Positions 45,090 through 54,393 of a DNA stretch of 64,000 bases are shown one piece after another. Each line of letters opens with the position of its first letter. The first letter of the stretch is position 1. The notes beneath the pieces were generated by a model that worked only from the letters and a program-made list of their open reading frames with translations, made no database searches and had not been told where the DNA came from. This stretch comes from Phycicoccus sp. Root101. GTDB lineage: Bacteria; Actinomycetota; Actinomycetes; Actinomycetales; Dermatophilaceae. The DNA lies in assembly GCF_001426245.1 (NCBI RefSeq), contig NZ_LMCM01000009.1, positions 248,001 through 312,000 of the forward strand, in the 5' to 3' direction. The position numbers were made by a program, and so were the translations under genes.

Positions 45090-45221
45090 ATGGCCGACAA
45101 GTCACCGAGACAGAACCTGGCCAAGAAGGCGAGCAAGTCCATCAAGGAGAAGCGCGCCGAGAAGCACGCCAAGGCGGACGCCAAGACCCACAGCGACGTG
45201 GGTTCGATCGGCAAGAAGTAG
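45090..45221 (+). CDS. Small lysine-rich conserved-type protein
   Basis: 43 residues, highly basic and hydrophilic: SPRQNLAKKASKSIKEKR, AEKHAKADAKTHSDVGSIGKK. Probably one helix or disordered. Candidate SD GGGAG is about 8 nt before ATG 45090. A strong hairpin follows the stop, supporting a real transcription unit. A nucleic-acid-binding role would fit the charge, but the function is unknown. Confidence 0.7.
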   Translation: MADKSPRQNLAKKASKSIKEKRAEKHAKADAKTHSDVGSIGKK

Positions 45222-45229
45222 CCGACCGC

Positions 45230-45263
45230 CTCGGGGTGGGCGCGCGGCAGCTCCCACCCCGAG
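45230..45263. terminator. Hairpin between the small basic gene and folC
   Basis: CTCGGGGTGGG (45230-45240) and CCCACCCCGAG (45253-45263), perfect 11-bp arms, 12-nt loop, between convergent genes. Confidence 0.75.
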
Positions 45264-45285
45264 CCTCTCGACCCGAGGATCCGGC

Positions 45286-46671
45286 TCAGACGTCGGTCGT
45301 GCCGACGAGCATCCGGACCTCGGCCGCCGTCGTCACCGAACCGGTGGCCACGACGCCTCCGCTCATGCCGCCCTCGTCCGCGAGTCCCGCGGCCACGTCG
45401 AGCGCGTCCGGCAGGTCCTGGACGACGGTGACGCGGTCCTCGCCGAAGATGTCGACCGCCAGCTCACCGAGGTCGTCCGGCCGCATCGCCCGCGGCGACG
45501 TGGTCCGCGAGACGACGACGTGGTCGAGGACGGGTTCGAGCGCCTCGAGCATCTCCGTGGCGTCCTTGTCCTTGAGGATCGCGATGACGCCGACGACCTT
45601 GGCGAAGGTGAACGAGTCCTCGAGCGCCTGCCGCAGGGCCAGCGCGCCCGCCGGGTTGTGCGCCGAGTCGACGATGACCGTGGGAGACCTGCGGACGATC
45701 TCCAGGCGACCCGGCGAGGCGGCCCGGGCCAACCCGGCGCGCACGACGTCGGGTTCGAGCCGCTGCTCGCCGCCACCGAGGAACGCCTCGACCGCGACGA
45801 GCGCGAGGGTGGCGTTGTGCGCCTGGTGGGCACCGTGCAGCGGGAGGAAGAGGTCCTCGTAGTCGCCCCCCAGACCACGGATCGAGATCTGCTGGCCGCC
45901 GACGGCGACCTCGCGCGTCAGGAGCCCGAAGTCGTTGCCCTCGAACGTCATCCGCGCCCCGACCTCCTCACCGCGCTCGACGAGGACCTGCGCGACGTCG
46001 GGCTCCTGCGTCCCGATGACGGCGACCGCGTCGGCCTTGATGATCCCCGACTTCTCGGTGGCGATGTCGACGACGTCGTTGCCCAGGAAGTGCTGGTGGT
46101 CGAGCGAGATCGGCGTGACCACGGCCACCGCGCCGTCGGCGACGTTCGTCGCGTCCCAGCTCCCGCCGAGGCCGACCTCGACGATGGCGACGTCCACGGG
46201 CGCGTCGGCGAACGCGGCATACGCGATCGCGACGAGCACCTCGAAGTAGGTCATCCGCGGGCCACCCTCGCCGACCGACTTCACGTCCACCATCTCGATG
46301 AAGGGGATGACGTCGTCGTAGGCGGCGAGGAACTTCTCGCGGCTGATCGGTTCGCCCGCCAGGGCGATCCGCTCGCGGACGCTGTGCAGGTGCGGCGAGG
46401 TGAACCGACCCGTCCGCAGCCCCATCTCGGTCAGCAGCGTGTCGATGACGCGGGTCGTCGAGGTCTTGCCGTTCGTGCCGGTGAGGTGGATGACGGGGTA
46501 GCTGCGCTGCGGGTCGCCGAGCAGCTCCATGACCGCGGCGATGCGGTCGAGGCTGGGCTGGAGGTCGTGCTCGGGGGCGCGGGCGAGGATCGCGTCCTCA
46601 ACCTCGCGCATCCGCCGCACGAGCTCGAGGTTGCGCGCGGCCTCGCGCTGGGCTGAGTCGGGTGCAGGCAT
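45286..46671 (-). CDS. folC: Folylpolyglutamate/dihydrofolate synthase
   Basis: 461 residues. ATP P-loop HLTGTNGKTSTTRVID, the omega-loop region FTSPHLHSVRERI, EVGLGGSWDATNV, and the second-domain VIVDSAHNPAGALAL. It adds glutamate to folates and makes dihydrofolate. ATG 46671 follows a GATGAT element by 6 nt; an upstream start at 46719 adds residues outside the family. Downstream in the same direction lie the 32-residue peptide and DUF4233 genes, beyond the divergent small basic gene. Confidence 0.95.
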   Translation of the reverse strand: MPAPDSAQREAARNLELVRRMREVEDAILARAPEHDLQPSLDRIAAVMELLGDPQRSYPVIHLTGTNGKTSTTRVIDTLLTEMGLRTGRFTSPHLHSVRERIALAGEPISREKFLAAYDDVIPFIEMVDVKSVGEGGPRMTYFEVLVAIAYAAFADAPVDVAIVEVGLGGSWDATNVADGAVAVVTPISLDHQHFLGNDVVDIATEKSGIIKADAVAVIGTQEPDVAQVLVERGEEVGARMTFEGNDFGLLTREVAVGGQQISIRGLGGDYEDLFLPLHGAHQAHNATLALVAVEAFLGGGEQRLEPDVVRAGLARAASPGRLEIVRRSPTVIVDSAHNPAGALALRQALEDSFTFAKVVGVIAILKDKDATEMLEALEPVLDHVVVSRTTSPRAMRPDDLGELAVDIFGEDRVTVVQDLPDALDVAAGLADEGGMSGGVVATGSVTTAAEVRMLVGTTDV

Positions 46672-46724
46672 GCCCCCATCATCGCGCACCCGCACGTGCT
46701 CGATGATCACGCCCCGCACGCCCC

Positions 46725-46774
46725 GGTCCTCGAGCGATCCGACGGGTCCTGGTCCGCCGGATCGCTCGAGGACC
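46725..46774 (-). terminator. ileS terminator, 17-bp perfect stem
   Basis: Arms GGTCCTCGAGCGATCCG (46725-46741) and CGGATCGCTCGAGGACC (46758-46774) with a 16-nt loop, 17 nt past the ileS stop and upstream of folC. The longest perfect stem in the window; no U tract. Confidence 0.75.
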
Positions 46775-46791
46775 CCGGTATGGCGCGTGCG

Positions 46792-49700
46792 TCAGGACAG
46801 CTTCATGACCTTGATGCGGATGGGCTCCCCGTCGCCGACGGTCGCCTGGGCGACGTCGGCCCGCTCGGGCAGGGCCTCGAGCTGCGGTGCGCTCCCGAAC
46901 TGCGTGGCCAGGGTCTCCTCGACGATGAGCGCCTGGTGGGTGACCGTGGCCTCCCACACCGCCTGGCTGCCGGTGACCGTCAGCGAGATCCGGTCACCGA
47001 CCTCGAGGCCGGCGTCACGGCGGGCCTGCTGGACCGCGCGGACGACGTCGCGGGCCAGGCCCTCGGCGGCGAGCTCCGGGGTGACCTCGGTGTCGAGGAC
47101 GACGAACCCGCCGCCGGGAAGCATCGCGGTCGCCTGCGAGTGGCCCTGGGCCCCGGCGTCGACCACGGTCTCGAGGGTGTACTCCCCCTCGACCAGGGCC
47201 AGACCACCGGACGTCACGGTGCCGTCCTCGGCCACCGACCAGTCGCCGGACTTGCTGCCCTTGATCGCCAGCTGCACGTCGCGACCCAGCCGCGGACCTG
47301 CCGCGCGGGCGTTGACGGTGAGGCGCTGGGTGATCCCGAAGTCGGACTGGCTCGCCTCGCCGATGTCACGCAGGGTGACCGTGCGGACGTTGACCTCGTC
47401 GGCCACGATGGCTCCGAAGTCCTCGAGCGCCGACGCGTCCGGCACGACGACCGTGAGGTCCTGCAGCGGCAGCCGCACCCGCAGGCCGCTGGCCTTGCGC
47501 AGCGACGACGCCACGGAGCAGACCTCGCGCGCACGGTCCATGCCCGCGACGAGCGCCGCGTCGTGCGGCAGGTCGGTCGCGTCCGGCCAGTCGGTGAGGT
47601 GCACCGAGCGCCCCCCGGTCAGGCCGCGCCAGATCTCCTCCGTCGTCAGGGGCAGCAGCGGCGCCGCCACCCGGCAGACGACCTCGAGCGCCGTGTAGAG
47701 CGTGTCGAAGGCCTGCTCGGTCTGGCTGCCGTCCTGACCGGCGCCGGTGTCCCAGAACCGCTCGCGCGAGCGACGGACGTACCAGTTGGTCAGCACGTCG
47801 AGGAAGCCCCGCGTCGTCTCGCACGCGTTGGCGACCTCGTACCGGTCGAGCTGGTCCTGCATCGTCTGCACGTACTGCCCGAGCTTGGCCAGCAGGTAGC
47901 GGTCGAGCGGGTCCGTCGATGCGGTCGACCACTTCGCCTCATACCCGTGGTCGCTGTCGGGACCCGAGCGGAAGGCGTTGGCGTACAACGAGAAGAAGTA
48001 CCAGGTGTTCCACAGCGGGATGAGCACCTGGCGGACGCCGTCGCGGATCCCCTGCTCGGTGACGACGAGGTTGCCGCCGCGCAGGATCGGGCTGCTCATG
48101 AGGAACCAGCGCATGGCGTCGGCACCGTCACGGTCGAAGACCTCGCGCACATCGGGGTAGTTGCGCAGCGACTTGGACATCTTCTGCCCGTCCGAGCCCA
48201 GGACGATCCCGTGGCTGACGCAGGACGAGAACGCCGGCCGGTCGAACAGGGCCGTCGCCAGGACGTGGAGGGTGTAGAACCAGCCACGCGTCTGCCCGAT
48301 GTACTCGACGATGAAGTCACCCGGGAAGTGGTGGTCGAACCACTGCTCGTTCTCGAACGGGTAGTGCACCTGCGCGAACGACATCGAGCCGGAGTCGAAC
48401 CACACGTCGAGGACGTCCTCGACACGACGCATGGTCGACCGCCCCGTCGGGTCGTCGGGGTTGGGCCGGGTCAGGTCGTCGATGAAGGGCCGGTGCAGGT
48501 CCTTGACCTCGACACCGAAGTCGGCCTCGAGCTCGGCGAACGACCCGTAGACGTCGAGGCGCGGGTACTCCGGGTTGTCGGACTTCCAGACGGGGATCGG
48601 GCTGCCCCAGAAGCGGTTCCGCGAGATCGACCAGTCGCGGGCGTTCTCCAGCCACTTGCCGAACTGGCCGTGCTTGATGTGCTCCGGCGTCCAGTCGATC
48701 TGCTCGTTGAGCTCGAGCATGCGCGCCTTGATCTTGGTGACCTCGACGAACCAGCTCGACACAGCCATGTAGATCAGCGGCTGGCGGCAGCGCCAGCAGT
48801 GCGGGTAGGAGTGGTCGTACGTCTCGCGGCGCAGCAGCACCGTGCCCTCGGTGACCGCGCCGGTCTCGCCCTCACCGCGGGTGCGGTTCTTGAGGTGCTC
48901 GATGACCATCGGGTTGGCGTCGAAGACCTGGACGCCCTCGTAGTCGGTGACCGGGTAGGTGAAGCAGCCGTCGGGACCGACGGGGATGACCGGCTCGATC
49001 CCGGCCGCGTCGGTGACGATCTTGTCCTCCTCACCGAAGGCGCCGGCGGTGTGGACGAGCCCGGTGCCGTCCTCGGTGGTGACGAAGTCCGCCGGGAAGA
49101 CGCGATGCGCCTTGTCGTGGCCCAGGTAGTAGTCGAACGGCGGCGTGAAGGAGCGCCCGACGAGGTCGCTGCCCTTGAGCCGCTCCACGATGCGCGACGC
49201 CGGGTCCTGCTCGTCGGCGCCGAACAGGTCCTTGGCGTAGGCCGCGAGCCGCGCCTCGCCGATGACGTAGCGCTGGGTCGTGCCGGTCACGTCGGACTCG
49301 ACCACGACGTAGTCGATGTCGGGCCCGACCATGATCCCGAGGTTGGCCGGGAGGGTCCACGGCGTCGTCGTCCAGACCAGCGCCAGCTCACCGGTCTCGA
49401 GGCGCAGGCCGACGGTGACGGCCGGGTCCTGGCGGTTCTGGTAGACGTCGTCGTCCATGCGCAGCTCGTGGTTGGACAGCGGCGTCTGGTCGTTCCAGCA
49501 GTAGGGCAGCACGCGGAAGCCCTCGTAGACCAAGCCCTTGTCGTGCAGCTGCTTGAACGCCCAGATGACCGACTCCATGTAGTCGGGCTCGAGCGTCTTG
49601 TAGTCGTTGTCGAAGTCGACCCACCGGGCCTGGCGCGTGACGTACTCCCGCCAGTCGTCGGTGTACTTCAGGACCGACTCGCGGCACTTGGCGTTGAACT

Positions 49701-50112
49701 TCTCGATGCCCAGCTCGAGGATCTCGTCCTTGGTCTTGATCCCGAGCTGGCTCATCGCCTCGAGCTCGGCGGGCAGGCCGTGCGTGTCCCAGCCGAACCG
49801 CCGCTCGACCCGGCGCCCCCGCATCGTCTGGTAGCGCGGGATGAGGTCCTTGACGTAGCCGGTCAGCAGGTGGCCGTAGTGCGGCAGGCCGTTCGCGAAG
49901 GGCGGGCCGTCGTAGAAGACGAACTCGTTGTCGCCGTCCTGGCCGGCGGAGCGGTTCTCGACCGAGGCGATGAAGGTGCCGTCCTCGTCCCAGTACCTGA
50001 GGATGCGCTCCTCGATCTCCGGGAACCGGGGAGAGGCGGGCACCCCCTGGGTCGAACCGGTGGTGGTCACGGCGTCGTCGGGGGCTGCGCTGGAGACCTT
50101 GGGATAGGCCAT
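46792..50112 (-). CDS. ileS: Isoleucyl-tRNA synthetase
   Basis: 1106 residues, the long type related to eukaryotic enzymes and often less sensitive to mupirocin. Class I HIGH motif as [16 protein letters not shown] as [15 protein letters not shown]1 editing domain with [12 protein letters not shown], and anticodon-binding region after about residue 690. It charges tRNA-Ile. In related genomes valS or ileS precedes folC. Expression is controlled by the T-box leader upstream. The first 20 residues are a Thr/Ser-rich extension. Confidence 0.97.
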   Translation of the reverse strand: MAYPKVSSAAPDDAVTTTGSTQGVPASPRFPEIEERILRYWDEDGTFIASVENRSAGQDGDNEFVFYDGPPFANGLPHYGHLLTGYVKDLIPRYQTMRGRRVERRFGWDTHGLPAELEAMSQLGIKTKDEILELGIEKFNAKCRESVLKYTDDWREYVTRQARWVDFDNDYKTLEPDYMESVIWAFKQLHDKGLVYEGFRVLPYCWNDQTPLSNHELRMDDDVYQNRQDPAVTVGLRLETGELALVWTTTPWTLPANLGIMVGPDIDYVVVESDVTGTTQRYVIGEARLAAYAKDLFGADEQDPASRIVERLKGSDLVGRSFTPPFDYYLGHDKAHRVFPADFVTTEDGTGLVHTAGAFGEEDKIVTDAAGIEPVIPVGPDGCFTYPVTDYEGVQVFDANPMVIEHLKNRTRGEGETGAVTEGTVLLRRETYDHSYPHCWRCRQPLIYMAVSSWFVEVTKIKARMLELNEQIDWTPEHIKHGQFGKWLENARDWSISRNRFWGSPIPVWKSDNPEYPRLDVYGSFAELEADFGVEVKDLHRPFIDDLTRPNPDDPTGRSTMRRVEDVLDVWFDSGSMSFAQVHYPFENEQWFDHHFPGDFIVEYIGQTRGWFYTLHVLATALFDRPAFSSCVSHGIVLGSDGQKMSKSLRNYPDVREVFDRDGADAMRWFLMSSPILRGGNLVVTEQGIRDGVRQVLIPLWNTWYFFSLYANAFRSGPDSDHGYEAKWSTASTDPLDRYLLAKLGQYVQTMQDQLDRYEVANACETTRGFLDVLTNWYVRRSRERFWDTGAGQDGSQTEQAFDTLYTALEVVCRVAAPLLPLTTEEIWRGLTGGRSVHLTDWPDATDLPHDAALVAGMDRAREVCSVASSLRKASGLRVRLPLQDLTVVVPDASALEDFGAIVADEVNVRTVTLRDIGEASQSDFGITQRLTVNARAAGPRLGRDVQLAIKGSKSGDWSVAEDGTVTSGGLALVEGEYTLETVVDAGAQGHSQATAMLPGGGFVVLDTEVTPELAAEGLARDVVRAVQQARRDAGLEVGDRISLTVTGSQAVWEATVTHQALIVEETLATQFGSAPQLEALPERADVAQATVGDGEPIRIKVMKLS

Positions 50113-50352
50113 GGTGTCGGCGGTCCTTCGTCATCGTTCGTGCGTGTCGCACGAGGACGACGACGCCGGGCTGTCCCGGCGGCACCGCGGTACCACCTCG
50201 CTTGCCGTACGCCGGGTGGTGACCACACGGCATACGACCGCTCTTGCTCCAGGCGCTGACGGGCCCATCCGTCCGGGTCTAGTGGGGGCCGCCCACCGGG
50301 GTGGCCCTGTTCTTCCGGAGGCTCACCGGTGATGGCCGGGTCGACGCCTGTC
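50113..50352 (-). promoter_or_regulatory. ileS T-box riboswitch leader
   Basis: Read on the minus strand: a short Stem I with an ATC (Ile) specifier in GGCCATCACCGGTGAGC at about 50339-50323, then CTCCGGAAGAAC, and the T-box sequence AGGTGGTACCGCGGTGCC within 50181-50200. AAGGAC precedes the ATG. This matches actinobacterial ileS T-boxes that sense uncharged tRNA-Ile and control translation by sequestering the ribosome site; no U-tract terminator is seen. The promoter -10 TAGACT lies at 50363-50358. Confidence 0.88.
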
Positions 50353-50357
50353 CACCC

Positions 50358-50363
50358 AGTCTA
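50358..50363 (-). promoter_or_regulatory. -10 box of the ileS leader transcript
   Basis: TAGACT on the minus strand; the transcript would start near 50351 and yield a leader of about 240 nt. Confidence 0.5.
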
Positions 50364-50417
50364 GCGGGCCGTGGCCCACGGCTCGTCCGGGTTTCCGACC
50401 GCCCCCGCTCCCGGGTG

Positions 50418-50423
50418 TAGAGT
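50418..50423 (+). promoter_or_regulatory. -10 box of the B12-riboswitch operon
   Basis: TAGAGT, 7 nt before the expected 5' end of the cobalamin aptamer. It stands 54 bp from the divergent ileS -10 box. Confidence 0.5.
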
Positions 50424-50429
50424 CGGGCC

Positions 50430-50606
50430 GTCGCCCTCGGGTGACACCACGACGCGCCACAGGGGAAGCCGGTCCAAGTCCGGCGCTGACCCGCAACCGT
50501 AGGCCGCCCGCGAGGGTGGCGAGCCGGAATGCCTGGAACGCGAAGCGGCTCCAAATCCGTCGAGGTACGCGGGGTGGAGCCCGGACACCCACCAGGTCCG
50601 AGGCCA
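50430..50606 (+). promoter_or_regulatory. Cobalamin (adenosylcobalamin) riboswitch
   Basis: Contains a clear B12 box at about 50463-50500 (GGGAAGCCGGTCCAAGTCC, CGCTGACCCGCAACCGTAG), an upstream GGGTGACACCACG arm and the later GAGCCGGAATGCCTGG and CGAGGTACGC segments of the conserved core. It senses coenzyme B12 and represses uptake or synthesis genes when B12 is plentiful. It precedes a surface-protein/ECF operon and ends directly at a U-tract terminator, indicating transcription attenuation. Confidence 0.93.
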
Positions 50607-50650
50607 CCCCCTGTTTTGTCGTGAGAACGACGAACGGGGGTTTTGTCTTT
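50607..50650 (+). terminator. Intrinsic terminator of the cobalamin riboswitch
   Basis: CCCCC (50607-50611) with GGGGG (50636-50640), an inner GTCGT/ACGAC stem around a GAGA loop, and a TTTTGTCTTT tail at 50641-50650. It is the only hairpin with a real U tract that I found in the window. Located between aptamer and first gene, it is the expected off-switch. Confidence 0.85.
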
Positions 50651-50704
50651 CCACCCGGGTGCACCGGTGCCACCGTCGCGACACCGCTCGCACTGAGAGG
50701 CACC

Positions 50705-52363
50705 ATGCACCACTCCATCCGCAGCGCCCGTCCGGCTGCCGCACTCGCCCTGGCGGTCGCCGCCACGCTCGTGACGCCGGGTCTTGCGTCGGCGAGCACC
50801 ACCACGCCCACGACCGGTTCCGTCACGAGCACCACCGCTCCCGCCACGACGACCGCGCCGACCACGTCGACCGGCTCCTCGACCTCGTCGACCGGGACCG
50901 GTTCGACCACCTCGGCTCCGTCCACGACGACGGCCCCCACCACGACGCAGCCCGCCCCCTCCACGACGGCGACGGCGCCCACCACGGCCCCGTCCACCTC
51001 GTCCACGACGTCCGGGCCGGCCACCGGCGGCCTCGTGCGCGGCGGCGACGCGGCGCGCTACGGCCTCGCGGCCCCCTCGGCCCTGCCCGCCACCTCGACC
51101 GACCCGACGCTGGTCGGTGCCGGCTTCCTCGAGCGCGAGCTCGCCGCCGGTGGTCACCACCTGTCCGTGAGCTTCGACGGGGTCGACTACGCCGACTACG
51201 GCGTCACCCTCGACGCGGTGCTCGCCCTCGACGCCGCGGGCGCGGGTCAGACCGAGGCCGCCGCGGCGACGAAGTTCGTCGCCGACAACGTCGGCCAGTA
51301 CATCGGGACCGACTTCGGCCCGACCGAGCTGTACGCCGGCGCCACGGCCAAGTCCCTGCTCGTCGCCGTGGCCCAGGGCGTCGACCCCACCGCGTTCGGC
51401 GGCGTCGACCTCGTCGCCACGCTGGAGGGCCTGGAGACCCCCAGCGGCCGGTTCTCCGACCACTCGGCCGGTGGCGCCGACTACTCCAACCTGATCGGCC
51501 AGTCGCTGGCGGTCATGTCGCTGCGCCGGGCCGGGGAGACGACCTCGCCCGCGTCCGTCACGATCATCCGCGACAACCAGTGCAGCGACGGCGGCTTCAG
51601 CCTCAGCTTCGGCGCGACGCCGTGCGTGAGCGACCCCGACGTCACCGCCTTCGCCGTGCAGGCCCTCCTCGCGGTGGGCGGTGCCGGTGACGCCGACGCC
51701 GGTAAGGGTCTGGACTACCTCGCGGGCATCCAGGGCACCGACGGCGGTGTCGGTGGCGCCGGCCCGACGGCAGCACACAACGCGAACTCGACCGGCCTCG
51801 CCGGTCAGGCCTTCCTCGCGGGCGGGCGCACCGCCCAGGCGCGCGCCGCCCAGGGCTACCTGCGCGCGCTGCAGTACGGCTGCGACCTCCCCGCCGCGTT
51901 CCGTGGCGGCATCGCCTACGACCGGGCTGCCATGACGGCCGCCGCGACCAAGGGCGCGACCGTGCAGGACCAGGACCGCCGGGCGACCAGCCAGGCCCTC
52001 CTCGCCCTCGCCGGCACCCCGCTGTATGCCGTGTCCGGCACCGGCGCGGACGCCACCGCGCCCGACCTCACCTGCGCGGCACCCACCACGTCCACGACGA
52101 CGAGCCCGACGAGCACCACCTCGACGACCTCGTCCGGCACGTCCTCGGCCACCTCCAGCTCCACCGACGCCGGCAGCGGTTCGGCGACGGCCGGGTCGGG
52201 CGGCGGTTCGGGCAACGGCTCGGGGGACCCCGCCTCGGCCACGCCCGGTTCGCTGGCGTTCACCGGTGCGGACGTCAGCGCCTTCGTGATCGCCGGCCTC
52301 CTGCTGCTCCTCCTGGGTGCAGGCGCCCTGGTCCTGGCTCGTCGCAAGGGCGTCCACGCCTGA
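50705..52363 (+). CDS. Wall-anchored transcobalamin/intrinsic-factor alpha-domain-like protein
   Basis: 552 residues. Signal peptide 1-30 (ending ASA), Thr/Ser/Pro stalk 31-110, an alpha-toroid (about 130-455) with repeats such as NQCSDGGFSLSF (about 291-302), GTDGGVGGAG and paired-helix segments like PDVTAFAVQALLAVGG, a second low-complexity stalk, then a sorting signal LAFTG (517-521), hydrophobic helix and RRK tail (sortase E type). Cysteines at 293, 307, 393 and 457. The toroid class includes prenyltransferase/squalene-cyclase repeats and the cobalamin-binding alpha domain of animal B12 carriers. With a B12 riboswitch upstream, B12 capture at the wall is inferred. SD GAGAGG precedes ATG 50705. 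Confidence 0.82.
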   Translation: MHHSIRSARPAAALALAVAATLVTPGLASASTTTPTTGSVTSTTAPATTTAPTTSTGSSTSSTGTGSTTSAPSTTTAPTTTQPAPSTTATAPTTAPSTSSTTSGPATGGLVRGGDAARYGLAAPSALPATSTDPTLVGAGFLERELAAGGHHLSVSFDGVDYADYGVTLDAVLALDAAGAGQTEAAAATKFVADNVGQYIGTDFGPTELYAGATAKSLLVAVAQGVDPTAFGGVDLVATLEGLETPSGRFSDHSAGGADYSNLIGQSLAVMSLRRAGETTSPASVTIIRDNQCSDGGFSLSFGATPCVSDPDVTAFAVQALLAVGGAGDADAGKGLDYLAGIQGTDGGVGGAGPTAAHNANSTGLAGQAFLAGGRTAQARAAQGYLRALQYGCDLPAAFRGGIAYDRAAMTAAATKGATVQDQDRRATSQALLALAGTPLYAVSGTGADATAPDLTCAAPTTSTTTSPTSTTSTTSSGTSSATSSSTDAGSGSATAGSGGGSGNGSGDPASATPGSLAFTGADVSAFVIAGLLLLLLGAGALVLARRKGVHA

Positions 52364-53295
52364 TGCGCCTCGTTCCCCGCCCGATCACCGGCCCGATCAC
52401 CCGTCGTGTCGGCCGCCTCGTCGCAGCCGCCGCCCTCGTCGCCGTCGGCGGCCTCACCCTCCCGGGTGGGGCCGCCCAGGCGGCGGCCTGCTCCGGCACC
52501 ACCGGGGTCACCGTCGTCATCGACTACGGCGCCAGCACCACCACCTCGTGCGTCTCCGGTGACCCCACCTCGGCCATGAGCGCGCTCAAGGCGGTGGCCA
52601 CCGTGGTGTCGCCGCAGCGCTACCCGGGGACGGTCGTCTGCCGGATCAACGGGACGCCCGCCAAGGACCCGTGCATCCAGATGCCGCCGGCCAGCGCCTA
52701 CTGGGCGTTCTTCCACGCTCCGCGCGGCGGCGCGTGGACCTACAGCCAGTCCGGCGTGGCCAGCTACGACCCGGCCCCGGGGACGGTCATCGGGTTCGCG
52801 TTCGGCTCCGGCGGACAGCCCAGCTCGGCGCCACCAGCCAGGACGAGCACCCCGAAGCCCAGCTCGTCCTCGACGCCCACGCCCACGCCGAAGCCGTCCA
52901 GCACCCCGCGGACGAGCTCCTCCACCCCGGCGCACAGCAGCTCGACCCCCGGCGGCACGACGTCGAGGGGCACGTCGGCGAAGGGCACGAGCACTGGCAA
53001 GGCGACGGCCGGCACGACGCCGTCGGCCGGCCGCACCACGCCGTCCGCCACGACCCCCCGCCGCAGCGCCACCACCTCGGGCACCGCATCGGCCCCTGCT
53101 GCGCCCACCTCGGCGACCACGTCCGGGACACCGGCGGCATCGGGCACCGGCACGGACCCGGGGCCCAGCGCCCTCGCCTCGGGCACGACCCCCGACCAGG
53201 GGTCGTCGACCACGCTCTTCGCGGGGATCGGGCTCGTCGGCGTGGTCGGTGCCGCCGCGGCATACCTCACGCACCGCCGCCGCTCGCACGGCTGA
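52363..53295 (+). CDS. Membrane-anchored transcobalamin beta-domain-like (DUF4430-type) protein
   Basis: 310 residues. Signal peptide to about residue 40, a 105-residue domain (43-149), a long Ser/Thr/Pro stalk (150-280), a membrane helix (283-302) and an RRRSHG tail; no sorting motif. The domain has four cysteines (43, 63, 93, 104) and the pattern SAYWAFFHAPRGGAWTYSQ followed by DPAPGTVIGFAFG, which resembles the YW...G...GD.I.W end of DUF4430/transcobalamin C-terminal domains. In animal carriers this beta domain closes over B12 bound to the alpha domain. Its ATG overlaps the last base of the preceding TGA. Function inferred from shape and context. Confidence 0.75.
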   Translation: MRLVPRPITGPITRRVGRLVAAAALVAVGGLTLPGGAAQAAACSGTTGVTVVIDYGASTTTSCVSGDPTSAMSALKAVATVVSPQRYPGTVVCRINGTPAKDPCIQMPPASAYWAFFHAPRGGAWTYSQSGVASYDPAPGTVIGFAFGSGGQPSSAPPARTSTPKPSSSSTPTPTPKPSSTPRTSSSTPAHSSSTPGGTTSRGTSAKGTSTGKATAGTTPSAGRTTPSATTPRRSATTSGTASAPAAPTSATTSGTPAASGTGTDPGPSALASGTTPDQGSSTTLFAGIGLVGVVGAAAAYLTHRRRSHG

Positions 53296-53298
53296 TCG

Positions 53299-54393
53299 AT
53301 GCCCGCTCCACGACCGGTCCGTCGCCCGCTCCCCCGCCACCTGCACCCGGTGGCGTGGTGGGTGTGGGCGATCGGGCTGGCCGTGGCGTGCTCGCGCACG
53401 ACCAACCCGCTCCTGCTCCTGCTCGCGGTGAGCGTCGCGGCGCTGGTCGTGGCGGCGCGGCGGGGCAGCTCGCCGTGGGCGCGGGCGTTCCGGCTGTACC
53501 TCGTCCTGGGCGCCTCGATCGTGGTCCTGCGCGTGCTGCTGCACCTGCTGGTGGGGTTCAAGTTCGGGCAGACCCGGCTGTACACCCTGCCGAGCATCGA
53601 CCTGCCCGGCATCACGATCCTCGGACCGGTCTACCTCGAGGGGGTCCTCGCGGCCGCGGTCGAGGGTCTGCGCCTCGCGTCCCTCATCGCCTGCATCGGC
53701 GCGGCGAACGCCCTGGCCAACCCCAAGCGGCTGCTGCGGGCCATGCCCAGCGCCCTGCACGAGATCGGCACGGCCGTCGTCATCTCGGTCACCGTCGCCC
53801 CCCAGCTCGCCGAGAGCGTGCAGCGGGTCCGGCGGGCGCGTGTCCTGCGGGGCGAGGGCGGGTCGGGGCTGCGGTCCGTCGGGCGGGTGGCGCTGCCGGT
53901 CCTGCAGGACACCCTCGACCGGTCGCTCCTGCTCGCCTCGGCGATGGACTCGCGCGGGTACGGCCGGCGGCCGGAGCAGTCGCCCCGGGTGCGCCACCTC
54001 ACCGGCGCCCTGACCCTCACCGGGCTGCTCGGCGCTGCGGTCGGCACCTACGGCGTGCTGGACGCCACCGCCCCCGCCGCGGTCGGGCTCCCGATGCTCG
54101 TCGCCGGGCTGCTGCTGTGCGTCGCGGGCCTCCGCGTGGGTGGCCGGGCCGTGCAGCGGACCGCCTACCGCCCCGACCCGTGGGCCACCCCCGAGTGGCT
54201 CGTCGCCGGATCGGGCGTCGCCGCCGCGGTCCTCGTCGTCGTGGCTGCCCGGGCGGACCCCACCGCGTTCGTCCTGCCCCTGGAACCGCTGGCTCCACCG
54301 GCCCTGCCCCTGCTCGCGGTCGTCGGCCTGCTCCTCGCCGCCGTGCCCGCCTTCGCCGCCCCCGAGCCGCCCCGACGCGGGAGTCGCACGTGA
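53299..54393 (+). CDS. ecfT: ECF transporter transmembrane subunit EcfT
   Basis: 364 residues, about six or more membrane helices. Coupling motifs with the A-R-G pattern are present: RRARVLRGE near residue 180 and AMDSRGYGRR near 215, the points where EcfT contacts the ATPases. It couples ATP hydrolysis to toppling of the S component. It starts 3 nt after the beta-domain gene and overlaps the next gene by GTGA. The extra C-terminal helices (about 230-350) go beyond a minimal EcfT. Confidence 0.85.
   Translation: MPAPRPVRRPLPRHLHPVAWWVWAIGLAVACSRTTNPLLLLLAVSVAALVVAARRGSSPWARAFRLYLVLGASIVVLRVLLHLLVGFKFGQTRLYTLPSIDLPGITILGPVYLEGVLAAAVEGLRLASLIACIGAANALANPKRLLRAMPSALHEIGTAVVISVTVAPQLAESVQRVRRARVLRGEGGSGLRSVGRVALPVLQDTLDRSLLLASAMDSRGYGRRPEQSPRVRHLTGALTLTGLLGAAVGTYGVLDATAPAAVGLPMLVAGLLLCVAGLRVGGRAVQRTAYRPDPWATPEWLVAGSGVAAAVLVVVAARADPTAFVLPLEPLAPPALPLLAVVGLLLAAVPAFAAPEPPRRGSRT

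Noticed and set aside
46696-50259. A 1187-codon open frame on the plus strand opposite ileS, and similar very long frames opposite eccC (59790-63749), pnp (30969-33818), mrdA (36674-39520) and in another frame of kdpD (9174-11972)
   Set aside because: They are by-products of high GC at third codon positions, which removes stop codons from shadow frames. Their translations are low-complexity Arg/Gly/Asp/Pro-rich and resemble no family, and the opposite or alternate frame encodes an intact conserved protein.
50705-52363. The alpha-toroid protein as a squalene cyclase or prenyltransferase enzyme
   Set aside because: It is secreted and wall-anchored, lacks the cyclase DxDD motif, and sits under a B12 riboswitch next to an ECF transporter, so a binding role fits better.
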